A stretch of DNA of 64,000 bases, from positions 1 through 64,000 of the forward strand of contig JANQNT010000022.1 in NCBI GenBank assembly GCA_028279445.1. The letters are read 5' to 3'. The position numbers and the translations under genes were made by a program. The DNA is from Tepidamorphaceae bacterium. GTDB taxonomy: Bacteria; Pseudomonadota; Alphaproteobacteria; Rhizobiales; Tepidamorphaceae. Below are positions 17,572 to 27,100 of this stretch, piece after piece. The number at the start of each line of letters is the position of its first letter. The stretch's first letter is position 1. The notes under the pieces are model-generated. The model saw only the letters and a list, made by a program, of their open reading frames with translations. It had not been told where the DNA came from and searched no databases.

Positions 17572-18597
17572 ATGAAACAGACAGCAGCAGCAATCGCGGC
17601 GATCGCCTTGATCGCGGCGAGCGGAACGGACAGCGCCGTAGCTGGTCCGACTGTCGAAACAATCCAAGAGAGAGGCGCTGTGATTTGCGGCGTCAATGGC
17701 AACCGTGCGGGGTTCTCTGCCCTCGACAGCAAGGGCGAATGGGCTGGCCTGGATGTCGATACGTGCAAAGCGATCGCTGCAGCCGTGCTTGGCGATGCGA
17801 GCAAGGTGCAGCTCGTCAAGACGACATCGCAAACACGCTTTACCGCCCTTCAGACCAGCGAAATCGACGTGCTAACCCGCAATGTCACCTGGACACTGAG
17901 CCGCGATGCCAAACTCGGCATCGACTTCGTTGCGCCGACTTTCTACGATGGGCAGGGCTTCATGGTGCACAAGGACTCCGGCGCCCAGTCCATCGCCGAC
18001 CTTGGCGGAGCGACCGTTTGTGTCCTGCCAGGCTCGACATCCGAAAAGGTAACTGCCGACGTCTTCAAGGCGAATGGTCTCGACTACACCCCAGTGGTGA
18101 TCGAGAGCAAAAAGGAACTCAACACCGCATTCTTCGGCGGACGGTGTGACGTGCATGTGCAGTCAACATCGGGCTTGAGCTCAGCCCGTGCCACAGTGGC
18201 CGCAAACCCGGATGACTACATCATTCTCGACGGCATCTTTGGCAAGGACCCAATGGGGCCCGTGGTTCGGCAGGGTGACGCCCAGTGGCGCGACATCGTT
18301 GCGTGGACCGTGTACGCCATGATGACCGCGGAAGAGCTGGGTGTCACATCCGCCAACGTCGATGAGATGAAGAACTCCGACGATGCGGAGACGGCGCGCC
18401 TGCTTGGCACCGCAGGCGAATTGGGCGAAACCCTCGGTCTCGACGCTGAATGGGCCTATCGCATCATCAGCCAGGTCGGCAACTACGGCGAAGTGTTCGA
18501 TCGCAACGTGGGCAGCGGTTCACCGCTCAACCTCAGCCGCGGCATCAATGCTCTGTGGACAGACGGTGGCCTGCTCTACTCGCCGCCGTTCAAGTAA
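17572..18597 (+). CDS. aapJ: General L-amino-acid ABC transporter, periplasmic binding protein (AapJ/BztA type)
   Basis: The product has 341 residues and a signal peptide (MKQTAAAIAAIALIAASGTD, cleaved after AVA). Motifs typical of AapJ/BztA are visible: GAVICGVNGNRAGFSALD, WAGLDVDTCKAIAAAVLGD, RFTALQTSEIDVLTRNVTWT, YDGQGFMV and the late YRIISQVGNYGEVFDRNVG. The ribosome site GAGGGAGAG is strong. It binds amino acids in the periplasm and delivers them to the AapQM permease encoded next. A stable hairpin lies between this gene and the permease genes, consistent with higher expression of the binding protein. The exact substrate range cannot be read from the sequence. Confidence 0.9.
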   Translation: MKQTAAAIAAIALIAASGTDSAVAGPTVETIQERGAVICGVNGNRAGFSALDSKGEWAGLDVDTCKAIAAAVLGDASKVQLVKTTSQTRFTALQTSEIDVLTRNVTWTLSRDAKLGIDFVAPTFYDGQGFMVHKDSGAQSIADLGGATVCVLPGSTSEKVTADVFKANGLDYTPVVIESKKELNTAFFGGRCDVHVQSTSGLSSARATVAANPDDYIILDGIFGKDPMGPVVRQGDAQWRDIVAWTVYAMMTAEELGVTSANVDEMKNSDDAETARLLGTAGELGETLGLDAEWAYRIISQVGNYGEVFDRNVGSGSPLNLSRGINALWTDGGLLYSPPFK

Positions 18598-18606
18598 CAC
18601 CTGATA

Positions 18607-18634
18607 GGCCGCTCGCCGTCGATCGCGAGCGGCC
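18607..18634 (+). terminator. Intra-operon hairpin between binding-protein and permease genes
   Basis: GGCCGCTCGC at 18607-18616 pairs perfectly with GCGAGCGGCC at 18625-18634 around an 8-base loop, 10 bases after the aapJ stop codon. No T-run follows. Such hairpins commonly protect the upstream message or attenuate readthrough, giving more binding protein than permease. Confidence 0.6.
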
Positions 18635-18684
18635 ATCCATCCTTTGTCGATCATCACCTGTCTTGAGCGGTCGGGCGCACCATC

Positions 18685-19896
18685 ATGGCTGAGACATTGA
18701 ATGTGGGCCCCAACCGCAGGCAGCCGCCAAAGGGCTCCAGGCTTGGGCTGACCGAGATTTGGAACAATGTCGGCTTCCGCAATCTGGCTTACCAGGTTTT
18801 GGTTGTCGGTTCGGTTCTGGCCCTGGCCGTCTTCATGGTGTCCAATGCGCAGGACGCCATGGAACGGCGCGGCATCTCCACTGGCTTCGGGTTCCTGTTC
18901 CAGGAGGCTGGTTTCGATATCGGCGAGGGCTTGATTGCTTTTCAGTCCACCGACAGCTTCCTGCGGGCCTATGCGACTGCGGTCCTGAACACACTCAAGG
19001 TGTCCGTCCTCGCCATCGTCTTCGCGACGCTTCTTGGTGTTATGCTCGGCATCGCGCGATTGTCGTCGAATATCCTGATTGCCAAACTCTCGTCCGCCTA
19101 TGTGGAAGTGTTCCGCAACACACCGCAACTCGTTCAGATCATCTTCTGGTACACGGTCATTACACAATTGCCGCCGCCCAAGCAGGCGTTGAGCATGATG
19201 GATGTCGCGTTCTTGACCAATCGCGGATTCATCGTTCCCTGGCCGGCGGACAATCCAGCATATTCGTGGATGGTGGTGGCTTTTGCCGTCGCCTGTATCG
19301 CCGCTGTCATGCTGTTGCGATGGGCGGATGCACGGCGACGAGTAACTGGACAGCGCATGCGCGTCTTCTGGTTGAATGCGGCGCTACTCGTTGTCGCGCC
19401 CCTGGCCACCTGGATCGCCTTCGGCGCGCCGACCGAAGTATCCGTTCCTGAATTGAAGGGCTTCAACTTCGTTGGCGGCCTTGCCCTGTCACCGGAATTT
19501 CTGGCGCTCTTGTTGGGTTTGTCTCTCTACATCGCGGCCTTCATCGCCGAGATTGTCCGCTCCGGGATTCAGTCGGTCGGCAAGGGCCAGATCGAGGCTG
19601 CGCGCGCCATCAGTCTGACGCGTGGCGACACCTATCGAAAGATCATTCTGCCCCAGGCGCTGCGCGTCATCGTGCCGCCGGCAGGCGCCCAATACGTCAG
19701 TCTGGTCAAGAACAGTTCACTCGGTGTCGCCATCGGCTATCCGGAACTGTTCAACGTCAACAATACGATCATCACCCTGAGCGGACATACGGTCGAAGCG
19801 ATCGGCATGATGATGGCGATTTATCTGTCCATCGCTTTCGCCATCGCGGCCATTATCAATCTCTATAACCGCGCTGTTCAGATCAAAGAGCGGTAA
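18685..19896 (+). CDS. aapQ: Amino-acid ABC transporter permease (AapQ/BztB type)
   Basis: The product has 403 residues. It begins with a cytoplasmic stretch (about 30 residues) and a membrane segment around LVVGSVLALAVFMVS. The His/Glu/Gln-type permease core includes YATAVLNTLKVSVLAIVFAT, the conserved EVFRNTPQLVQIIFWY, and the EAA loop QIEAARAISLTRGDTYRKI. Length and the extra membrane segments before the C-terminal core fit AapQ. The inner-membrane protein pairs with AapM, whose gene starts 5 bases downstream. Confidence 0.9.
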   Translation: MAETLNVGPNRRQPPKGSRLGLTEIWNNVGFRNLAYQVLVVGSVLALAVFMVSNAQDAMERRGISTGFGFLFQEAGFDIGEGLIAFQSTDSFLRAYATAVLNTLKVSVLAIVFATLLGVMLGIARLSSNILIAKLSSAYVEVFRNTPQLVQIIFWYTVITQLPPPKQALSMMDVAFLTNRGFIVPWPADNPAYSWMVVAFAVACIAAVMLLRWADARRRVTGQRMRVFWLNAALLVVAPLATWIAFGAPTEVSVPELKGFNFVGGLALSPEFLALLLGLSLYIAAFIAEIVRSGIQSVGKGQIEAARAISLTRGDTYRKIILPQALRVIVPPAGAQYVSLVKNSSLGVAIGYPELFNVNNTIITLSGHTVEAIGMMMAIYLSIAFAIAAIINLYNRAVQIKER

Positions 19897-19901
19897 CGGC
19901 G

Positions 19902-21014
19902 ATGAGCGCGTCAATATCCTTCGCAACACCGAAATCGACACCGCGGCGCCCGCCGCCGGCGCTTGAGGCTGGCGTGCTGCTTTGGCTCCGACGCAATCTG
20001 TTCAGCAGCGCCTACAACACCGTGCTCACTGTCCTGGCTCTGTGGGCGCTGTTTGTCACCATTCCAGATTTCATCGTCTGGGCCTTCATCGAGGCGGTCT
20101 GGTGGACCGACGATCCGCAAGCTTGCCGGGATGCATCCGGCGCCTGCTGGGCCGTGGTCGTCGAAAAGCACCGGGTGATGCTGTTTGGCACGTTCCCCTA
20201 TGAGGAGCATTGGCGCGGCGTCATTGCCATTGCACTGATTGTAGGAATGGCGATCGCCTCGGCTTTCAAGCGCCTTTGGTCCTATTGGCTTTTCGTTGCA
20301 TGGCTCGGTGTCACCGCCGCGGTGCTCGTCCTGCTTCTGGGTGGTGTTTTCGGGCTGACGCCGACCGGAACCCACCAGTGGGGCGGACTCCCCCTGACCC
20401 TTCTTATGTTCGTCGGCACGGTGGTTGGTGGCATGCCACTTGCGGTTTTTCTGGCCCTAGGACGCCGTTCTCGGCTGCCGGCGATCAAGGCGATGTGTGT
20501 CGGCTTCATTGAGATCGTGCGCGGCGTGCCCTTGATCACCGTCCTCTTCATGGCATCGCTGATGTTCCCATTGTTCATGCCTGAAGGTGTGACGATCAAT
20601 AAGTTCCTGCGAGCGCAGATCGGTATGATCCTGTTCTTCGCCGCATATGCGGCAGAGATCGTCCGCGGTGGCCTTCAGGCGATACCGCGCGGCCAATATG
20701 AGGCAGCCGATGCGATCGGACTGAGCTACTGGCAAAAGACCAATCGCATCATCTTGCCCCAAGCTCTGCGGATCGTTCTTCCGGCCCTGATGAACGACAT
20801 CATCCGGGCCTTCAAGAATACGACATTCGTGTCGATCATCGGCCTGTTCGATGTCTTGGGTGCCACGGCCACGGCGCTGGAAGACCCTCTGTGGGTTCTG
20901 TTCGCGCTCGAAGCCTATACGTTCATTTTCGTGCTCTATTTCGTGTTCTGTTTTTCCATGTCGAAATATTCGGAGCATGTTGAGCGCGATCTTTCAAAGG
21001 GACGGAATCTATGA
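19902..21014 (+). CDS. aapM: Amino-acid ABC transporter permease (AapM/BztC type)
   Basis: The product has 370 residues with several membrane segments. Conserved permease parts are EIVRGVPLITVLFMASLMF, FFAAYAAEIVRGGLQAIPRG and the EAA loop QYEAADAIGLSYWQKTNRII, followed by NTTFVSIIGLFDVLG. It has the extra N-terminal membrane region typical of AapM/BztC. The stop codon overlaps the start of the ATPase gene (ATGA at 21011-21014). It forms the second half of the membrane channel. Confidence 0.9.
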   Translation: MSASISFATPKSTPRRPPPALEAGVLLWLRRNLFSSAYNTVLTVLALWALFVTIPDFIVWAFIEAVWWTDDPQACRDASGACWAVVVEKHRVMLFGTFPYEEHWRGVIAIALIVGMAIASAFKRLWSYWLFVAWLGVTAAVLVLLLGGVFGLTPTGTHQWGGLPLTLLMFVGTVVGGMPLAVFLALGRRSRLPAIKAMCVGFIEIVRGVPLITVLFMASLMFPLFMPEGVTINKFLRAQIGMILFFAAYAAEIVRGGLQAIPRGQYEAADAIGLSYWQKTNRIILPQALRIVLPALMNDIIRAFKNTTFVSIIGLFDVLGATATALEDPLWVLFALEAYTFIFVLYFVFCFSMSKYSEHVERDLSKGRNL

Positions 21015-21793
21015 CGGAGATCGGACAAGCCACGGCTGACACCACGTTGCATGGATCCAGCGCGGCCATTGTCGCGCTGCGTGACGTGAACAAATGGTAT
21101 GGTGACTTCCATGCGCTTCGCGACGTCAACCTGGCCGTCGGTCGAGGTGAGAAAGTTGTCATCTGCGGCCCGTCAGGGTCCGGCAAATCCACCATGATCC
21201 GCTGCATCAACCGGTTGGAGGAGCATCAGCAGGGCGACATCATTGTCGACGGCGTCGAACTGGTTCCCGATTTCCGCAGAATTGAAGAGGTCCGCCGCCA
21301 AGTTGGTATGGTGTTCCAGAACTTCAATCTGTTTCCGCATCTTACTGTGATGGAGAATCTGACGCTCGGGCCAATCCTGGTGCAGGAGGCACGTCAGGAT
21401 GAGGCCGAAGCAGCTGCGATGGGTCTGCTCAAACGTGTCAAGATTCCTGAGCAAGCATGGAAGTACCCCGGCCAGCTTTCAGGCGGTCAGCAGCAACGGG
21501 TCGCCATTGCGAGAGCACTGATGCTGAAACCAAAGATCATGCTGTTTGACGAACCGACATCCGCTCTGGACCCGGAAATGATCAACGAGGTGCTCGACGT
21601 CATGGTCGAATTGGCGGAGGAGGGCATGACCATGATCTGTGTCACCCACGAAATGGGATTTGCCCGAAAGGTCGCCGATCTGGTGGTGTTCATGGATGAT
21701 GGCGAGGTTGTCGAAGCGGCGCCACCGGAACGCTTCTTTTCCGCACCAGAGAACGAACGAACCAAGTTGTTCCTCAGTCAAATTCTACACTGA
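21011..21793 (+). CDS. aapP: Amino-acid ABC transporter ATP-binding protein (AapP/GlnQ type)
   Basis: The product has 260 residues. Walker A is GPSGSGKST near 55-63, the Q-loop is MVFQNFNLFPHLTV, the signature is LSGGQQQRVAIARAL, Walker B is IMLFDEPTSALDPE, and the switch His is in CVTHEMGFARKVAD. These are standard for polar amino-acid ABC ATPases. Translation is probably coupled to aapM by the 4-base overlap. It energises uptake through AapQM. Confidence 0.93.
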   Translation: MTEIGQATADTTLHGSSAAIVALRDVNKWYGDFHALRDVNLAVGRGEKVVICGPSGSGKSTMIRCINRLEEHQQGDIIVDGVELVPDFRRIEEVRRQVGMVFQNFNLFPHLTVMENLTLGPILVQEARQDEAEAAAMGLLKRVKIPEQAWKYPGQLSGGQQQRVAIARALMLKPKIMLFDEPTSALDPEMINEVLDVMVELAEEGMTMICVTHEMGFARKVADLVVFMDDGEVVEAAPPERFFSAPENERTKLFLSQILH

Positions 21794-21851
21794 GGAAAAC
21801 TCAAATGGTCGTGCCGGTGTTCAAGCAACGCTCAAGGGATGCTGAAACATA

Positions 21852-23057
21852 ATGACAAGTGACGCCGTACCGATTCCTTTCGAGGTTGACCCGTTCGAAC
21901 GATTTCGAAGCGGCTTTCCAGCCTTGAGGCATAAGACCTACCTGTCAGTGTGCGACAAGATGATTCTGCATGATGATGTCAGGGCAGGCGTCGATCGGTT
22001 TCTGGATCATTTGGCGGAGGCTTCTGCCAACCGGGCTGACCATGAGTTGATGGTGGTCAGCTCGCGCCAGAGATTTGCGCGACTGATGAATGTCGACGCC
22101 TCGACAGTCGCTGCGGTCCGCAATGTATCCGATGGCGTCAACACCATTGCCTGGGCAATGCCGATGGCCGAAGGCGACAACGTTGTCGTGTGCGTCGATG
22201 CGGAACATCCCAACAACATCTACCCTTGGCTGCGGCTGAAACGTCGGGGCAATGAAATCCGGCTCGTTGGGCACTTACCCGACGGTTCGCTCGACCTGGA
22301 TGCCATGATCAACGCGATCGACGATCGCACGCGGATCGTCACCTGCGCCTCCGTCACATTTGCCCCAGGCCATCGCACCGACCTTGCAAAACTTGGCGAA
22401 GCCTGCAGGCAGAAGGGGGCTTTTCTGCTGGTCGATGGGGTCCAATCGGCCGGCATCCTGGCGCACAATCTGTCTGATCTGCCCGTCGACGGCTTCGCTA
22501 CTTCCACATCCAAAGGCTTGCTCGGCCTTTATGGCTACGGGTTCTTGTATGTTTCGCCGGCCTGGATCGATCGGTTGGAGCCAGCCTATCTTTCGCGTCC
22601 AGCGGTGGCGATGACCACCGACGATCATTCCGTGATGGGCGGGCTCGATTATGCGTATCAACCCGACAGCCGCCGATTTGAGGTTGGCAGCTACAATCTT
22701 GCCGGTGCCTATGCCGCTGATGCTTCTCTTGATCTTCTTCTCGACCTCGGAATTGAAGAGATCGAAACTCGTGTGCTTGAACTCTCCGCGTCCCTAAATG
22801 AAGGCATCGCTGGGCTTGGATTGCCCGTCGCGGTGCCCGCACGTGGCATGCAGCAGTCACACATCGTGACCGTTGGCGTGCTCGACGCGGGCGGCCACGG
22901 ATTTTCGACCGACCCGACGATAGGGCTGTTGTCGAAACGTCTGGAGGAGGCGCATGTGAGCCATACGATCCGACGCGGACAACTGCGTTTTGCGGTGCAT
23001 GCTTACAATACTCTCGACGATATCAAGCACACGGTCGACGTGATCGCAGGGGGGTAG
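21852..23057 (+). CDS. Class V aminotransferase family PLP enzyme
   Basis: The product has 401 residues and begins 58 bases after aapP. The fold-type I layout of class V enzymes is visible: NVSDGVNTIAWAMPMAEGDN, DAEHPNN, then LLVDGVQSAGI (the Asp that pairs with the pyridine nitrogen) and ATSTSKGLLGLYGYGFLYVS with the PLP-binding Lys in STSKG. A C-terminal domain follows with RFEVGSYN and a closing RRGQLRFAVHAYNTLDDI. This resembles cysteine-desulfurase-like and isopenicillin-N-epimerase-like members of unknown substrate; no desulfurase cysteine loop is obvious. Its place after an amino-acid importer suggests it degrades the imported compound (inference). Confidence 0.85.
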   Translation: MTSDAVPIPFEVDPFERFRSGFPALRHKTYLSVCDKMILHDDVRAGVDRFLDHLAEASANRADHELMVVSSRQRFARLMNVDASTVAAVRNVSDGVNTIAWAMPMAEGDNVVVCVDAEHPNNIYPWLRLKRRGNEIRLVGHLPDGSLDLDAMINAIDDRTRIVTCASVTFAPGHRTDLAKLGEACRQKGAFLLVDGVQSAGILAHNLSDLPVDGFATSTSKGLLGLYGYGFLYVSPAWIDRLEPAYLSRPAVAMTTDDHSVMGGLDYAYQPDSRRFEVGSYNLAGAYAADASLDLLLDLGIEEIETRVLELSASLNEGIAGLGLPVAVPARGMQQSHIVTVGVLDAGGHGFSTDPTIGLLSKRLEEAHVSHTIRRGQLRFAVHAYNTLDDIKHTVDVIAGG

Positions 23058-23897
23058 ACAGCAGAAGCAGGCGCGGGTGCATAGACTTCACTCAGCCTCC
23101 ACCAGGTGCATATCAGGTCGATCTCGTGTCACGCCGGCCGGCCAAGATAGAGCGCTCGCGATGCCTTAAGGACGCATGATCGATTGCGTGCTGGAGGACG
23201 ATGCAACCGAACTTGTCGCCAAATCGGACTGCTCTCCGTCGACGGCTCGGCTGGGCCTAAGTTCCCGGCTCCGCGGCACGGCAGCTCCTGCATTCACCTG
23301 AACGGGCACGTCTGATGGCGCACCGGCTTCTTGCGATCCCTCGGTCAGCGAGCAGAAAGGGATGCCCTGCTTGTCGAGATGATCGTCTGGGTCCGCGCTA
23401 CGCAAAACGGAGCGGCACAGACGGTCAAGCCGCGTAGAAGATCGCCTTCGTGTTGCTCTCTCTCAGCGCCATGCTCGGACCCGGTCGCTCTGCCTTCCCG
23501 CTGGAGTGGCGTCATGAATGCATGAAGCCCGGCTGCACTATTGGGTGCTCGTCAATTGGCCTTTGTCGCGGGTGAAAGACCAACCGGCAACTAACTGAGA
23601 GGATCGCGGTTCAGCTCGTGCCCTGTCCGTTCATGGCGGCAAAACGGACATCAGCAAATTGGCTCCTCTCGGTCCATAGCGGCCATTCAAAAGCAAGCGC
23701 CGGTTTTCCGAAAGCGGACGTTGTGGCTAGCTTACTTTAAGTTCGATCTGGTGATCGATACGCGGATGAGCTGCTCCCCTGAATAATCCTCGTTTTTCGG
23801 CCTGCTTGTTCCTCGACGAAGTAGACAAGCAATGAAATGATCACCGTTGTCAGAAGAACAGATCACCAGCACTCAGTTGGCGTATTAGGCGGCAACG
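23058..23897. other. Gene-poor stretch at the left of the NACHT island
   Basis: About 840 bases with no gene I can support. Frames at 23166-23405 (minus) and 23331-23525 (plus) have no recognisable content. The composition shifts from GC-rich to intermediate toward the right. It looks like decayed DNA between the transport operon and an IS remnant. Confidence 0.5.
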
Positions 23898-24083
23898 GTG
23901 CCTTGGAGTGCTATGCCTCAAATGCGAAATATTTATGCAATGTCTTATATCTCGCGCAAGAAGTATAGCGGCATGGAGATGTCGGATGCCAAGCGTTTGA
24001 CGACGATGGAGGAAGGGAACGCGAAAGTGAAGAAGTTGTTGGCGGAGGCGATGGTCAGAATTGGGATTCAGGTCACCAGATAA
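23898..24083 (+). pseudogene. IS3-family transposase OrfA remnant
   Basis: The 61-codon frame contains KKYSGMEMSDAKRL, then EEGNAKVKKLLAEAM. This is the leucine-zipper and linker part of IS3-group OrfA proteins, whose usual form reads K-YGGM-VSDAKRL followed by EENAKLKKLLAEAML. The helix-turn-helix before it and the sequence after AEAM are lost, and no OrfB is present. The remnant ends 21 bases before the large NTPase gene, marking a recombined junction. Confidence 0.75.
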
Positions 24084-24104
24084 GAGGTCTCATACGAACA
24101 ACTC

Positions 24105-27100
24105 ATGCCTTTCATAAATCTCGATCGACAATTTATGCCGTTCAAAAACGAACGCGACTGGGAGTTGCACTACTCCTCGTTTGGCTCTGATGGCTATTGG
24201 GGTGCATACTCGTGGGACCAACTTCTAAATCACACGAGGGTTATCATCCTCGCTGAGGCAGGCGCCGGCAAAACAGCGGAGCTTCGGGCCGCTAGCGATA
24301 GGATCAAATCGCGAAATCAAGCGCACGGATTCGTTGTCACGCTGAACGCGGTTGCTAAGCGTGGGCTCGAGGCGGCGTTGGAAACGAGCGACGACGTTAC
24401 CAGTTTTGAGAAATGGAAGGAGAGCGAGACTGATGCTTATTTCTTTCTCGATTCCCTTGATGAAGCGCGTCTGAGTGGGAGCACTTTTCAAGAGGCGCTA
24501 TCCTGCTTGGAGAAAGAGCTCTCACCGCACCTGCACCGTGCGCGGATTTATATTTCTTGTCGAGTTGCCGACTGGCGCGCGGTTAGCGACGAAGCGGATT
24601 TTGCCCGCTACCTGCGTCAAGACAGCGAGAAAAAACCTGACGACAACCTGATCTACGACAATGCGGATGACGCGCTACTCAAACCGCTATTCGACGAGAG
24701 CCAATACAATCAAACAGATGATCAGCCGGACAAAAAGGCAGACGAGAAAACTGAGGGGCCTCTCGTTGTCGCCCTAGCACCGCTCAGCAAACAACAGGCG
24801 TCAAAGCTTTCCGAAGCCAACGGCGTTACCGATGTTGATCGCTTCCTGCTTGCTCTCCACAAGGCAAACGCCACTGAACTAGCCAACCGTCCGCAAGACT
24901 TGTTGGCGATGATTGAAAAATGGAAATCAACCGGGAAGATCGGCACCAAGTTCGAAGCGCTGGACTGGTCCATCAAGACGCGGCTGAAAGAAACAAATCT
25001 AGATATCTCCGGCCTGGACACTCTTACCTACGAAAAGGCCTATGACGGAGCGAAGTTCGTCGCCACCCAACTGACATTAGGTCAACAGCGTCTGCTGTCA
25101 TGGCCGATAGAGGCCGGGCAAGGCATCACAAATCAGGAAGCCATGGACCCGAGCGCGGTACTGCCAGATTTTTCTGGCAGCGAAACCACGCGGCTATTGA
25201 ACCGGGCAATATTTGATCCCGCTACATTTGGAGCGGTTCGCTTGCACCATCGCGACGTTCAGGAGTTGCTGTGCGCGCAGTGGCTGCTGCATCGTCTTGC
25301 AGACGGTTGCCCAGTGCGTCGCGTCTGGGAGCTTCTGACCAATGAACGTTCCGGCAAAATCCGCATCCGCCCCGCACTGCGACCTGTTGCAGCTTGGGTC
25401 GCACAATTGGAACCGCGGATATTTCGGCGTGTTTTGGATTTGGAACCCCAATTGCTGTTGGAGGGGGGCGACCCGGAGCTTATTCCTATTGAAGAGCGAA
25501 AGCAGGTACTGCGCAAATTTGCGGAGCTGCATGCGGGCCGCGATGACGCCGGGATCAGTATAGATATCAACCAACTCGCGCGCCTCGCCACACCAGAACT
25601 CGCCCCAACAATTCGGGGAATCTGGAACAATGGTTCTAGAAGCGGAGAGGTGCGTGATCTTGTTCTAAGGCTGATCTGGGCTGGGGAACTGGAGGACTTG
25701 AGTGATGTCGCGTTTGCTGCTGTCACATCGCGTCGCGGTGAGTATGAGCGCTCAATTGCAGCCCGCGCGCTCATGGACATCGCATCGCCAGAGCAGCGCA
25801 AACAACTCGCCGATTATCTCATCAAACATGCGAAATCATTTCCAGCGCGAGCGATGGATGCAGCCATACAAGTTGTGTTTCCTCGAGCATTGGATTTGGT
25901 CGGCCTTGAGCAGATCATCCGTAAACACCCCAAACATAAGCGTCAGACAGTTCACGGTGGTCTGAACTATGGGCTTGAAGAAATCGCGCGAGGCAGCGAC
26001 GCCGCCACTTTGCAACATTTGGCTATGGTGCTGGGTCGTATCGCATTTGAGAAGCCTTGGGTCGATAGCAACGAAACGCGCGTCTCAAAACTTTGGCTGC
26101 ATTTGATGTCACCGTTGCTGCTCGGCGCATCGAAGCTGGTTGAAACCGCGGATGGTGGAGCAGTGCCCAGTGAGATTGCTCAACTCATCAGAAAGGTGCT
26201 GAGAAGGACCGAATACGGAATTCTCGATTACCAAGCCGGTGAAAGCCGCAAGAAACTAACCGACGCGCTCCAAGCTAATCGAACAGTCAACAAGCAGCTT
26301 TACGATCTCTGCCTCGATGAACACGCCGACAAACCTGACGACACGTGGATGTTTGGAAATAGATTTTTCAACGAGCCGTGGACCGCAACAGAGGCAGACT
26401 TCGATATTTTTGTGGCCGCACTTGCTGCTGAAACCCAACCCAACCGCAAGCTGTGCATTCTGCATACCTGTTTTGCCATCGCGCGAACTGCAGACCGTTT
26501 GGATGAACTGTTGCCCCAAATCGAGAGCGCAATAGGCGCAGATGGATCGCTAAAAGCGGCTCTGGATGGGCTCCTCAATCCGCCTCCCCGCAAGATTGAC
26601 GATTGGGAAATTGAACACAACGCAAAGGTGGAGTCATTCAAACGACAGCGCAGGCTCAAGGAACAGAAAAACAAAGATAGCTGGCGTGATCTCCGGCAAG
26701 ACCTAACCGAGAAGGCTCACCAAGTGGCAACCGAATCGCCTTTCGGTTTACTATATTGGGCGCGTCGATGGCTTCGGTCAGAACAGAGATATGCTGATCG
26801 AGATGCAAATGACTGGCGTGGTTTTGAACAAGCGTTCGGCACCGATGTCACAAATGCGGTCAAGGACGGTATGGTGCAAGTTTGGCGGCGTTGCGATCCC
26901 GGCAATATTTACCGGCAGGGCAAATTGACCAATGGCGGAGACGTAGGCCGACTGGGACTGAGCGTGGAACTGAGCAGAGATCCCGCATTTGCTACTCAAT
27001 TGTCTCAAGAGGACGTAGCCATTGCGACACGCCTCGCATGGACTGAGCTGAGCGACATTCCTGACTGGGCCTTATCGATTTGGGACTCTCGCCCTGAACA

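Noticed and set aside
23166-23525. Short frames on both strands left of the IS3 remnant
   Set aside because: There is no domain, ribosome site or composition signal; this is probably decayed DNA.
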